From positions 744,001 to 808,000 of the forward strand of contig CM066298.1 of assembly GCA_033816765.1 (NCBI GenBank): DNA of 64,000 bases, given 5' to 3'. The DNA comes from Nothopassalora personata. Its lineage: Eukaryota > Ascomycota > Dothideomycetes > Mycosphaerellales > Mycosphaerellaceae. Within the stretch, counting starts at the first letter, position 1; each line of letters opens with the position of its first letter. The notes beneath the pieces are model-generated. The model was not told where the DNA came from. It made no database searches and saw nothing but the letters and a program-made list of their open reading frames with translations. The position numbers and the translations under genes are program-made. Positions 24,751 to 33,600 of the stretch are shown one piece after another.

Positions 24751-25716
24751 CTATAGTAGTATCTCGTACACCGCCAATACTAAGCGGAGTAGACTACCGC
24801 GTATCCTATGTAGACGTAGCCTAATCCTAGTCCTAGTCCTAGTCCTAGTCCTTATCCTTATTAGCGATATAAACATTCTTCTATATGTCTTCGTAGATTT
24901 CTCGGATAATGAAGACCTTAATAATAACACGCTTAGTACTAGGTCTACTATTAAAAGCCGTAACGAGTAAATTAAGATCCCCTCTTTCGAGTAGTGACTC
25001 CCTTGCCGGATAGGCTGTCGACTAGTAGAATTGATACGCGAAGCAAAATAATGCTTAAAGTGCGGCTCCCTTAGCATCTCCTTTACCTCGGGTGCCTCTA
25101 ATATAAAGAGATCCCATAGCCACGTAGGTCGGTTAGGCGTAGGGACTCGCTAGAGTAGTAATAGAAAGGTGTCTATATAATTAGTCCACTCCTAGGTATA
25201 CGTAAGAATTCTCTCGCTATATACGATGTGGTTATAGTTGCTACCCTCCCTTAAAGAGATAAACACATCATACGATATAAGGTTAAACCGGACGAACTGT
25301 CGTATCTACTTCTCTTTACCTTTCCCCTTAGCTCTTATAATAGACTTCTTAGCTAGCATCTTTCTTCGAGCTATAGACTTAAGAGGATCACTTTCTTCGT
25401 TAGACTCGGCAACCTTCTTCGACAATTTAGGTACCGCTAGATGTAATGGATTATAGGTAGTATTATGTATCGGGCGCTTCTTAGTCCTCTCCTTACCTTT
25501 CCTTTCTTTCTCGGCCCGTCTAGCGTTACGAAACGTCTTAAATCTATCGTAGGCACTACTAGGGCCTCCGCTAGAAACGATAGCTAGCTAAGTAGATTGC
25601 GGTAGTGATTCGGCATTAGACGAGGAGAGACTCGGGGACCTTCGATAGCCGCACTTCTTATAGAAGTAAGCACTAGCCTTAAAGGTAGCGCCGCATACGG
25701 AGTAGAATGAAGGCAT
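24751..25716 (-). pseudogene. H relic ORF of unknown family
   Basis: From an ATG at 25716 the minus strand reads MPSFYSVCGATFKASAYF, then YKKCGYRR, a Cys-bearing start that could be a zinc finger. A Ser-rich and Lys/Arg-rich linker follows (RNARRAEKERKGKERTKKRP; SIARRKMLAKKSIIRAKGKG), then a hydrophobic/aromatic segment (NYIDTFLLLL, RPTWLWDLFILEAPEVKEML, HYFASRIN). It is interrupted by only a few stops at Gln/Trp-type codons. A run of TCCTAG repeats (24824-24855) lies near its 3' part. I do not recognise the family. Its place inside H suggests an accessory or DNA-binding protein of that element. Confidence 0.45.
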
Positions 25717-25735
25717 GTTATTACTAATGTCGTTG

Positions 25736-25812
25736 TAGAGCTAATGGAACCGATAGAGCTAATAGAATTGATAGAGCTAATAGAACCGATAGAGCTAATG
25801 GAATCGATAGGG
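25736..25812 (+). repeat. 18-bp tandem repeat, about 4 copies
   Basis: Units of the form AGAGCTAATAGAACCGAT, just upstream of the start of the ORF at 24751-25716 (minus strand). Confidence 0.8.
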
Positions 25813-25979
25813 CTAGCGGTTATTAAGTAGATAAGAATTTCGAGGGTAGCGGCTTAGGCGTGTTATATTAATTGCCGCAATATCTACATCGCGGCGGTAG
25901 TCCTCCGGTATAACATAATATATAGATAAATAATCTACACTAGTAGGGGTTACTATAATTATTGCCCCCTACTATATAA

Positions 25980-26056
25980 CTAGAAGTAAAGACTTCTACT
26001 ACTATAGTACTGCTACTACGCTACCTATTGCTCGTTTACGGAAGTAAACATCGCCC
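25980..26056 (-). pseudogene. 3' end of H integrase-like gene, beyond gypsy insertion
   Basis: Joining 33606 to 26061 across the intact gypsy keeps the minus-strand frame open: LLDRLRAMFTSVNEQ, then residues with Gln-type stops, and a terminal stop at 25980-25982. So the intact gypsy inserted near the 3' end of this gene. See 33606-35710. Confidence 0.6.
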
Positions 26057-26061
26057 TAAGG
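26057..26061. repeat. TSD of intact gypsy, left copy (TAAGG)
   Basis: TAAGG precedes the 5' LTR and recurs immediately after the 3' LTR at 33601-33605. Confidence 0.95.
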
Positions 26062-26254
26062 TGTCACCGTACCGGCGCCCATTCACCTCGATCCGCGCGC
26101 ACGTGCGTGGGCACCACAAGCGCGCCGCTGACTAAGCCGCTGACTAATCGGCTTGGCGCTCCCTTAAGTATCTCGCGCTCTCCGCGCCTCTCTTAGATAG
26201 CTATCTATTCGACTTGTACCTTATCCGACCACGTGCTTGCACCTGCTTGTGACA
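26062..26254 (+). repeat. 5' LTR of intact gypsy
   Basis: 193 bp, TGTCAC...GTGACA, base-for-base the same as 33408-33600. The sequence TTAAGTA at 26164-26170 lies about 33 bp before the inferred RNA start near 26203 and may act as the TATA-like element. U3 would then be about 141 bp and R-U5 about 52 bp. Confidence 0.97.
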
Positions 26255-26256
26255 CT

Positions 26257-26266
26257 TCGAATAGAT
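26257..26266 (+). other. Self-priming primer-binding site
   Basis: TCGAATAGAT, 2 nt after the LTR, is the exact reverse complement of ATCTATTCGA inside the LTR (26203-26212). In Tf1/sushi-type elements the first 10-11 nt of the mRNA fold back on the PBS and prime minus-strand DNA. The position and length here fit that mechanism. It also predicts transcription starting at or close to 26203. No TGG-type tRNA PBS is present. Confidence 0.7.
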
Positions 26267-26404
26267 CATCACCAACGTGTAGAGAGACACGAGAAGCTGC
26301 ATTCGGGAGATTGCAGAGAAACCGCGACAGCACAAGGTGCTGAGATCAGGTGTTGGACTCGACTGAGTCGCACCTTGAAGTAGGTCATAGCTAACACAGC
26401 AGCA

Positions 26405-28477
26405 ATGGCAAGACCCACCGGCACCGGCGCGCCAGGCGCAGGCGCAGAGAACACTGACCGACGCGTCCATCGCGCGTCCCTTAGTAGATCATCCTTCTTC
26501 ACCCTCCCACCTGATCCGCCGGATCCCAACAGCGCGAACCCAGCCCAGGCGACTCAGACCCAAGGACGAGAAGAGGATATTGTGAACAAGCTCCTCGACG
26601 AGAACAACCAGTACCGCAAGCAGCATAAGAAAGTGTTCGACCAACTCCAAGAGATTGAAGAGGAGGAAGCCGAAACAGAACTGAACTTGGCTGATCTGTG
26701 CGGGCACGAGTTCATCGAGGATGAGACAGAAGACGAAGGAGCGGGCACGAGTGCAAGCGCACCTGAGAGGAGGGTTACTATCGACAACTTCCAGGAAGCT
26801 TTTGACTCACTGAATGGGCTGAACGCCGATAAGTTCAAGAAGACGGTCAACGACCACCCTCAAGCGATCCACAAGATCCTGTGCGACATCGAGTCAGACC
26901 ATCGCCGCACACACAAACTAAATGCGACACTCGAGATGGCCAACCGCATCAACCTCCGTAAGGCGCAAGATGCAAAGGACCAGATGGACCGACTCGAGGA
27001 TGCGATTGGTGAGGAACAAGCGGAGAACACCACTCTCAAGGAGGAAATCACCAAGTTGAAGGAGGAGATCGCAAAGCACGATAACACCATCAACGTCGAC
27101 CCCGATGAACTTATCCAAGCCAAGGCTGATACGGCCAAGGCCACGGAAGCTAAGAAGCTGTACCGCACCCAGTGCAAGGCAGCTGAGGCCAAGCTTGTAG
27201 CTGCCGAGGAACGCATTGCTGAGCTCGAGAAGCAAAAGAAGGAACGAGGGCGGTCCAAGGAGAAACAGGACCCACCTCCGCAGAGAACGGAGTCCGAAGA
27301 GTCGCTGGAGCGTCGCCAGAATGGCGGCAAGCCAAACAAGCCTCAGAAGTCCGGCAAGCCCACGAAGAACAACGGAGATCCTGATTCGTCTGACTCTTCG
27401 GACGACGAGGATGGTGACAAGGACAAGAACCGCAAGAACAGTCGCAAGAGCGGTAGTCGCGAGAGGGCTAGTAAGAAGACGGACTCAGATGGCAACCCCA
27501 TCTCGGCATACACCACATATGATGCCAACATGACTACCGGCATCAAGTCTTCTACCGAACCGAAGGCCCCTACCAAGTTCGACCCGAAGAGCGACGACAT
27601 CAAGTTTCAAGAATGGCAGCGTGCTGCTGAAGCTAAGCTGCAAGCATCCAAGTACCGTACAGTAAAGGACTCCCTTCAAAACGTCCAGAGCTGGCTGAAG
27701 AACGGCGCTTGGACATATGTCGACTCAAAGATTCCTAGTCTCACCAAGTCCACGGATGGCACAACTACCCAGTATGCCTCCGTTGATGAGATGATGGAGG
27801 ATCTGGCTAAGCGCTACGGCACCCGCAACGCCCACGCCAACGCCATGACCAAGCTCAACACTCTTCAGCAAGGCGACAAGGAGAAGTTCAGCGACTTCTA
27901 CCCATCCTTCCGCGAGAACGCCGACATCGTCAATCTGGACAACGGCGCCGAGGAGAAGAAGCTCGAGAAGGACTTCTTACTCCGCAAGCTGAATGCGCGC
28001 TACGACAACCGCATTATGAACGAGGATACGGCCAAGATGACTCTCGAACAAGTTGTCTCAGCACTGTACGATTACGAGGACAAGTTTGAAGCCTACGACC
28101 TTAAGCACGGCAAGACCAGCAACAAGACCCAAGGTGACAAGAAGAACACCAAGGGTGGCGATGACAAGAAGGATAGCACTTCGAGCGGTGGAGGCAACAC
28201 GAACACCACTACCAACCCGAATGCTAAGACCAAGTGGGCTGACCGTCCTCAGCAGTATCAGCACATCCAGCCTCTGGATGCGACTCGAGCCCAAGAATGC
28301 ATCGACCAGAATCGGTGTCTGAAGTGCGAAGAAGAGGGACACCGCCGCGTTGACACAGACCAGTGTCCACTGCGCGATGTTGCCCGCCGTCCTTTCGCAC
28401 CAGGTTACAACCCAAGCAACAACCGTCGCAATGGTGGTGGCAATGCCAACAACAACGGCGGCGCGGGAAACGCCTAG
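26405..28477 (+). CDS. gag: Gag polyprotein of intact gypsy
   Basis: 690 aa. It forms the virus-like particle and packages the element RNA. The N-terminal 50 residues are Pro/Ala/Gly-rich. Two coiled-coil-like segments follow (about residues 60-90 and 170-285, rich in E/K/A). A basic, Ser/Asp-rich linker (residues about 280-360) leads to a retrotransposon capsid-type domain (about 385-570: PTKFDPKSDDIKFQEWQ, LKNGAWTYVDSK, LQQGDKEKFSDFYPSFRENA). A zinc knuckle sits at C638, C641, H646, C654: C-x2-C-x4-H-x7-C, longer than the usual x4 last spacing. The C-terminus is Asn/Gly-rich. The ATG at 26405 is 150 bp after the LTR and is the first long-frame start. Several long minus-strand frames over it are GC-rich shadows. 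The stop at 28475 lies two codons after the frameshift site. Confidence 0.93.
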   Translation: MARPTGTGAPGAGAENTDRRVHRASLSRSSFFTLPPDPPDPNSANPAQATQTQGREEDIVNKLLDENNQYRKQHKKVFDQLQEIEEEEAETELNLADLCGHEFIEDETEDEGAGTSASAPERRVTIDNFQEAFDSLNGLNADKFKKTVNDHPQAIHKILCDIESDHRRTHKLNATLEMANRINLRKAQDAKDQMDRLEDAIGEEQAENTTLKEEITKLKEEIAKHDNTINVDPDELIQAKADTAKATEAKKLYRTQCKAAEAKLVAAEERIAELEKQKKERGRSKEKQDPPPQRTESEESLERRQNGGKPNKPQKSGKPTKNNGDPDSSDSSDDEDGDKDKNRKNSRKSGSRERASKKTDSDGNPISAYTTYDANMTTGIKSSTEPKAPTKFDPKSDDIKFQEWQRAAEAKLQASKYRTVKDSLQNVQSWLKNGAWTYVDSKIPSLTKSTDGTTTQYASVDEMMEDLAKRYGTRNAHANAMTKLNTLQQGDKEKFSDFYPSFRENADIVNLDNGAEEKKLEKDFLLRKLNARYDNRIMNEDTAKMTLEQVVSALYDYEDKFEAYDLKHGKTSNKTQGDKKNTKGGDDKKDSTSSGGGNTNTTTNPNAKTKWADRPQQYQHIQPLDATRAQECIDQNRCLKCEEEGHRRVDTDQCPLRDVARRPFAPGYNPSNNRRNGGGNANNNGGAGNA

Positions 28478-28507
28478 TCCACTCTGTGAGCGCAACACAC
28501 AGTGGAC
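28465..28507 (+). promoter_or_regulatory. -1 ribosomal frameshift signal between gag and pol
   Basis: Slippery heptamer G GGA AAC at 28465-28471, in the gag frame, fits the X XXY YYZ rule. A 5-nt spacer (28472-28476) is followed by a stem-loop at 28477-28507: GTCCACT pairs with AGTGGAC, then one C-C mismatch, then TGTG pairs with CACA, with a 7-nt loop. Slipping back one base turns GGA AAC into GGG AAA and enters the pol frame. The gag stop (28475-28477) overlaps the spacer. Confidence 0.8.
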
Positions 28508-31500
28508 CGCACGAGTCACGAGTACAAGAGCATGAACATGAGCAAGGACCTCCTGAGAGAGGCAAGGTTTTGAGCATATCGGCACACTCCCTGCTGGCTG
28601 CAAACCACTCTGTAGATGAACACAATCCAGTGATAGCTTCTCATTTGGTTATGCCATGCACAGTGAATGGAAAGATCCCTGCTCAAACCTTTCATGATGA
28701 TGGTGCTAACTCTACGTACTTCGACATCGACTTTGCGCGCAGAAATAACCTTGATATGATACAACTGCCCAACCCCATGGGGCTGATGTTAGCAGACGGC
28801 CAACCTGCTAGTGACCTAATCACTCACAGAACAACGGCACAGATCCAGATCGGCGACCACGTGGAGACAAGGTCTGGTTACTGCGCATCACTGGAATATG
28901 ATGTAGTCCTCGGCCGACCCTGGCACGACGAGCATCAGCCTGTGTTCCACTATGCGTCAGGAACCATGACTCTGTTCTCAGCCTATTGCCGCGCCAACTG
29001 CTTGAGGAGCACTGAACCCGTATGCGTGCAGTCTATCAACGACAAAGGAACCACGCCGGTGTGCATCCTGCAGACCGAAATGCCAGTGCTCGAACCCTCC
29101 AGATCCAACTTCGCTAACTACGTACGACCTTACGTAGAGGATGAAGATGAACCCGTCCCAGCTGTGGTTCAGGAGACACACAACACGAAGGCAGCCATGC
29201 GGCATGCAGTAGACCTTGAAGAAGAACTGGAAGCATCACACCACGCCCGTAAGCCATTACCTGCTGATGGTCCTGACACTCTGAAGCGTCCGGCTCGACA
29301 CACCAAGAAGGCGCCGAAGCCTATGCCAGAAGAACCCGAGATCGATATCAAACCCATCACGGCAGAGGCGCTTAGGCGAATGAGTCGCAGGCAAGGCTGT
29401 GAAATTCATATGATGTGGATGTTTGATCCGAAAGAAGACCTTGACAAACAAGTCGCTCGCGATCCCCTCTCAGCTTGTGCGCTGAAGGCATTCGGCATGC
29501 GAGCTAAGCCCGTAAGAGGAGGCACGGCTGCGATGTTGGTGGACTCCAACACTCAGGAGAACATGGACAGATTGGAGAAGTCCCCGGGTGATTACACCCA
29601 GCGACAACTCAATGCATCTGCCGTGTCAGCCGACGACTATCAGCGATTCATGAACGGCAAAGACAAAGACCAAGATCCTACCCCTTTGCTGCCGGTTGAA
29701 TTCCGAGAAATGGCCAGACTGTTCAGCCGCAAGGAGGCAGACAAGGTGCCACCAAGGAGACCAGGTGTGGACCACGAGATCAAACTGAAGAACGGTCAAA
29801 CCCCTCCGTTTCGAAGACCATACTCCTTCTCCGCTCGGGAAAACGAGGTCATTAAAAAATGGGTCGATGACCAGCTCGAAAAAGGCTTCATCCAGCGCAG
29901 TGTGTCACCAGCAGCAGCACCTGTTCTGATAGTAAAGAAACCAGGCGGAGGACTCCGCGTTTGTGTCGACTATCGTGCACTGAACGCGCTGACCACAAAG
30001 AGCAGGTACCCAATCCCTCTCTTTCAGGAAACGCTAGACCGCATTGCAGGCGCGCAATGGTTCACTAAGCTGGATGTCATTGCAGCATTCAACCGTATCC
30101 GCATTGCAGCAGGGGATGAATGGAAAACGGCATTCACTACTAGGTATGGGCAGTTCGAATGCGTGGTTATGCCCTTTGGATTATGCAATGCGCCAGGAAC
30201 ATTCCAATCCTTCATTAACGACACTCTGAGGGAGTTCTTGGATGACTTCGTATCATGCTACCTGGATGATGCACTTGTATTCAGCAAAACCAGGGAAGAG
30301 CACGTCCAACATGTGCTAAAGGTTCTGAGAAAGCTCGACGCTGCTGGACTGCAGCTCGACATCGACAAGTGCGAGTTCTTCAGACATGAGACCACATATC
30401 TTGGCGTGATTATTACGAACGAAGGCATCAAAATGGATCCAGCCAAGATCGAATGCGTGAAGAACTGGCCTACTCCCGCCAACGTTACCGATATTTTGTC
30501 GTTCACGGGGTTTGCCAACTTCTATCGGCGGTTCATCAAAGACTTTAGCAAGATCTGTTTGCCCATGACCAAACTCACGCGCAAGAACGTACCATGGGAA
30601 TGGTCAGAGTCGTGCCAACGAGCATTCGACGCGCTGAAACAGGCATTCATCGACGCCCCTACACTGAAGCACTTCTATCCAGGAAGAGAAACGATTCTCG
30701 AAACAGATGCCTCGGATTACGTGACCGCAGCAGTCCTTTCTCAACGAGATGAGAATGGCGTACTTCATCCGATCGCATACATGTCCAAGAAGATGGATCC
30801 GCAACAGTGCAATTACGACATCTATGACAAGGAGCTTTTGGCGATCGTACAAGCTTTCGAAGAATGGCGCCCGGAGCTAACCGTCAACGAGTACGGCACT
30901 GACGACTACGAGAATCTGCCAGACCCCGACTCTGCAGAGGACAAGCCTACTCTCGTGTATTCTGATCACAAGAACCTTGAATGGTTCATGAGTACGAAAC
31001 AGCTTAACCGAAGGCAAGCTAGGTGGGCCGAGTTCCTGTCCCAATTCTTCTTCAAGATAGTGTACCGACCAGGCGTACAAGGCACGAAGCCGGACAGTCT
31101 CACACGGCGCTCACAGGACCTTCCTGTGCCTGGCGATCTTACTGATCCGCGCAATCAGCAACAACATCAGATATTGCTTGGGCCAGACCGGGTTCTGAAT
31201 CTGTCCTCCACGAGAGTCCTTAGCGCCTCCGCCAACGACGTCGTGACTCCGCTCACCACCGCCATCCGAGAATTGTATGCGCAGCCAGAAGCAGAGGAGG
31301 CCGTCCAACAACTGGAACGCGATGAGCCATGCACGCTGCTACGAAAACATCGTATCGACGACCGTCATGCAGTGCCAGTTGGGGGAATGATATACATCAA
31401 GAACATCTATGGCGGATACAGCCTGTTCGTTCCACCAGAGTCAGAAGATGCCCTTGATGAAGGAGAAGTGCCGGTGCGCACTCGCATCGTGCAAGCTTTC

Positions 31501-33477
31501 CATGACCATGCCGCAGCGGGCCACATGGGAGATGAAAAGACTTACGAACTCGTTGCTCGCAATTATACTTGGCCAGGCATGGCTCGTTTTGTCAAGAAAT
31601 ACGTCCGAGCTTGTCGCACTTGCCACACGAACAAGAGCACCAACATCCAGTACCCTGGACTGTTGAAGCCGTTGCCTGTACCATTCGGCGCATGGGAAGA
31701 CATTGCTGTCGACTTCGTCGTCAAACTGCCGGAGGGGAAGAGTGCGGTGGATGGACGAACATACGAGAACATCATGACGGTCACATGCCGCCTTACCAAG
31801 GAAAGACACATCATTCCTGTCCTCTCGATGACCGCCGAACATTGTGCCTTGGTGTTCTTGAAGTACGTGTTCAGCAGACATGGGCTTCCCAAGTCCATCG
31901 TCTCAGATCGCGGCACGCAATGGGTATCGGCCTTTTGGCGAAGGATCTGTGCCCTCCTAGGCATCAACCAGAAGCTCTCATCTTCATATCACCCGGAGAC
32001 GGACGGCCAGTCGGAGAACACGAACAAGGTGATGGAACAGTACCTCCGCATGTTCGTCAATTACGCTCAGGATGACTGGCCGGATTGGGCCCCGTTGGCC
32101 GAGTTTACTGCTAACAACGCCGTATCAGCTACAACAGGGGTATCACCGTTCTACGCCAACACAGGACGTAACCCACGCTTTTCCGAGCTCCACCTCGAGC
32201 TCCCAATGCCACTTATGCCACACAGGCAACGACTCGACGCGGAGTCAGCAGACAGGTTCGCAAGAAAGATGCATGACATGCAGGAGTTCCTACGACAGCA
32301 AATGGCCCTCGCCCAAGCCGTCCAAGCCGAATACGCAAACCAAAACCGTACACCAGCACCACGATACGTCGAAGGTAACGAGGTATGGGTGAGCACCGAG
32401 AACTGGGAGATGGAGAGACCGTCTAGGAAGTTGGACGTGAAGTGGTCAGGTCCGCACGTGATCACGGAGGTGCTGCCGGGGAACACCTATAAAGTGGAGC
32501 TGCCGCCCACTATGAATATTGACAACCGCTTCCACTCACACCTTCTAGCACCGGTTCATCCTCCAGTCGAAGGGCAAGTACAACCTGCGCCTCCACCGAT
32601 ACGAATCGTGGACGACGAACAACACGAAACCAACCCAGCCGAGCCCGACTTTTGGGAAGTGGAGGAGGTGTTGGATTGCAAGAAGAGATGGCCGAGAGGA
32701 AGAACACCTAGAGGTGGTGTGAAAGAGCCATATTATGAGTACTTGGTGAAGTACGTTGGATACCTAGAACCATCCTATGAAGCTGCGGGCCAGGTCATTG
32801 AGACAGCCGCCGCCTCTGTCGCCGACTTTCACCATAACCATCCTCGAGCAACCAGACCACCTGGTTTTCAACCTCCTGCAGACTGGGTTGCCAATGAGGA
32901 TGCCACGGGCATGCGACTGGCGCGTGACTCAGCACTCAATGCAGCAGCGATGGCTCTGATGCCGGTGGGACCTGGACTCAGGACTTGTGAGAAAGAGAGC
33001 GATACGCGTCGCGATGACGATCTTTCTCGACAAACAGACCAAGTAACAGGAGTCGATCTGCTGATTGGCGCGAGTCATGACGACAGTGAAGCTGATGCGC
33101 ATCAGATCGCAGTGTGTAGCCGCCTGGATGGCGCGAGTCACTACGGCACAGGGTACCTGTGTGAAGAGCTGGGTACACACACCGAGAAAGACACCGTCCG
33201 GACAGTAGCTGAGGCTGCTGCGCCGTGTCGCCGCGAAAGTCTGCCTGCGTTACGTAGCGTCATAGATGGTTACGCGGAGGACGAGGAAGTCGACACTGTG
33301 ACGGATGATGAGTTGATAGACGACGAGAAGTTCGCGAAGGCAATGATGGATACGATGGATAGGAGAGGACAGAGTGCTCCGGAGCGCACTCTCAGAGGGG
33401 GGGGTAGTGTCACCGTACCGGCGCCCATTCACCTCGATCCGCGCGCACGTGCGTGGGCACCACAAGCGCGCCGCTGA
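28471..33477 (+). CDS. pol: Pol polyprotein: protease, RT, RNase H, integrase, chromodomain
   Basis: Read as a Gag-Pol fusion after the -1 shift at 28465-28471. The frame is also open further back (ATG at 28363), but that ATG is inside gag and is probably not used. Order: aspartic protease with active site H-D-D-G-A (28696-28707; usual D-S/T-G) and later VVLGRPW; RT with box CYLDDALVF (YLDD at 30259-30270); RNase H starting ILETDASDYVTAAVL; integrase with H-x-H...C-x2-C zinc region (31498-31630), catalytic Asp 31711, Asp 31906 and Glu 32014 (VDFV, SDRG, GQSEN), then a GPY/F-like KWSGPHVITEV. A chromodomain-like segment (32655-32850; VEEVLD, YEYLVKYVGY) lacks the usual KWKGY Trp and TWEP. A further C-terminal tail of about 200 aa ends at TGA 33475-33477, inside the 3' LTR. 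Confidence 0.93.
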   Translation, partial: RLVHSVSATHSGPHESRVQEHEHEQGPPERGKVLSISAHSLLAANHSVDEHNPVIASHLVMPCTVNGKIPAQTFHDDGANSTYFDIDFARRNNLDMIQLPNPMGLMLADGQPASDLITHRTTAQIQIGDHVETRSGYCASLEYDVVLGRPWHDEHQPVFHYASGTMTLFSAYCRANCLRSTEPVCVQSINDKGTTPVCILQTEMPVLEPSRSNFANYVRPYVEDEDEPVPAVVQETHNTKAAMRHAVDLEEELEASHHARKPLPADGPDTLKRPARHTKKAPKPMPEEPEIDIKPITAEALRRMSRRQGCEIHMMWMFDPKEDLDKQVARDPLSACALKAFGMRAKPVRGGTAAMLVDSNTQENMDRLEKSPGDYTQRQLNASAVSADDYQRFMNGKDKDQDPTPLLPVEFREMARLFSRKEADKVPPRRPGVDHEIKLKNGQTPPFRRPYSFSARENEVIKKWVDDQLEKGFIQRSVSPAAAPVLIVKKPGGGLRVCVDYRALNALTTKSRYPIPLFQETLDRIAGAQWFTKLDVIAAFNRIRIAAGDEWKTAFTTRYGQFECVVMPFGLCNAPGTFQSFINDTLREFLDDFVSCYLDDALVFSKTREEHVQHVLKVLRKLDAAGLQLDIDKCEFFRHETTYLGVIITNEGIKMDPAKIECVKNWPTPANVTDILSFTGFANFYRRFIKDFSKICLPMTKLTRKNVPWEWSESCQRAFDALKQAFIDAPTLKHFYPGRETILETDASDYVTAAVLSQRDENGVLHPIAYMSKKMDPQQCNYDIYDKELLAIVQAFEEWRPELTVNEYGTDDYENLPDPDSAEDKPTLVYSDHKNLEWFMSTKQLNRRQARWAEFLSQFFFKIVYRPGVQGTKPDSLTRRSQDLPVPGDLTDPRNQQQHQILLGPDRVLNLSSTRVLSASANDVVTPLTTAIRELYAQPEAEEAVQQLERDEPCTLLRKHRIDDRHAVPVGGMIYIKNIYGGYSLFVPPESEDALDEGEVPVRTRIVQAFHDHAAAGHMGDEKTYELVARNYTWPGMARFVKKYVRACRTCHTNKSTNIQYPGLLKPLPVPFGAWEDIAVDFVVKLPEGKSAVDGRTYENIMTVTCRLTKERHIIPVLSMTAEHCALVFLKYVFSRHGLPKSIVSDRGTQWVSAFWRRICALLGINQKLSSSYHPETDGQSENTNKVMEQYLRMFVNYAQDDWPDWAPLAEFTANNAVSATTGVSPFYANTGRNPRFSELHLELPMPLMPHRQRLDAESADRFARKMHDMQEFLRQQMALAQAVQAEYANQNRTPAPRYVEGNEVWVSTENWEMERPSRKLDVKWSGPHVITEVLPGNTYKVELPPTMNIDNRFHSHLLAPVHPPVEGQVQPAPPPIRIVDDEQHETNPAEPDFWEVEEVLDCKKRWPRGRTPRGGVKEPYYEYLVKYVGYLEPSYEAAGQVIETAAASVADFHHNHPRATRPPGFQPPADWVANEDATGMRLARDSALNAAAMALMPVGPGLRTCEKESDTRRDDDLSRQTDQVTGVDLLIGASHDDSEADAHQIAVCSRLDGASHYGTGYLCEELGTHTEKDTVRTVAEAAAPCRRESLPALRSVIDGYAEDEEVDTVTDDELIDDEKFAKAMMDTMDRRGQSAPERTLRGGGSVTVPAPIHLDPRARAWAPQARR
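33394..33404 (+). other. Polypurine tract of intact gypsy
   Basis: AGAGGGGGGGG followed by TAG and then the LTR at 33408. It primes plus-strand DNA synthesis. It lies inside the pol reading frame and encodes part of RGGG near the C-terminus. Confidence 0.85.
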
Positions 33478-33600
33478 CTAAGCCGCTGACTAATCGGCTT
33501 GGCGCTCCCTTAAGTATCTCGCGCTCTCCGCGCCTCTCTTAGATAGCTATCTATTCGACTTGTACCTTATCCGACCACGTGCTTGCACCTGCTTGTGACA
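33408..33600 (+). repeat. 3' LTR of intact gypsy
   Basis: 193 bp identical to 26062-26254, followed by TAAGG (33601-33605). The first 70 bp are translated as the end of pol. Confidence 0.97.

Larger units (their letters stand above)
26062..33600 (+). mobile_element. Apparently intact, un-RIPed Ty3/gypsy chromovirus-like element
   Basis: 7,539 bp with identical 193-bp LTRs, 5-bp TSD, a self-priming type PBS, uninterrupted gag and pol frames, and a polypurine tract. Base composition is balanced with normal CpA/TpG, in sharp contrast to all flanking DNA. Zero LTR divergence implies a very recent insertion. It sits inside the integrase-like gene of element H. Confidence 0.95.

Noticed and set aside
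26201..33465. Many long open frames on the minus strand and in other frames over the intact gypsy
   Set aside because: They lie over gag/pol in GC-rich, un-RIPed DNA and show no domain; they are shadows of the real frames.
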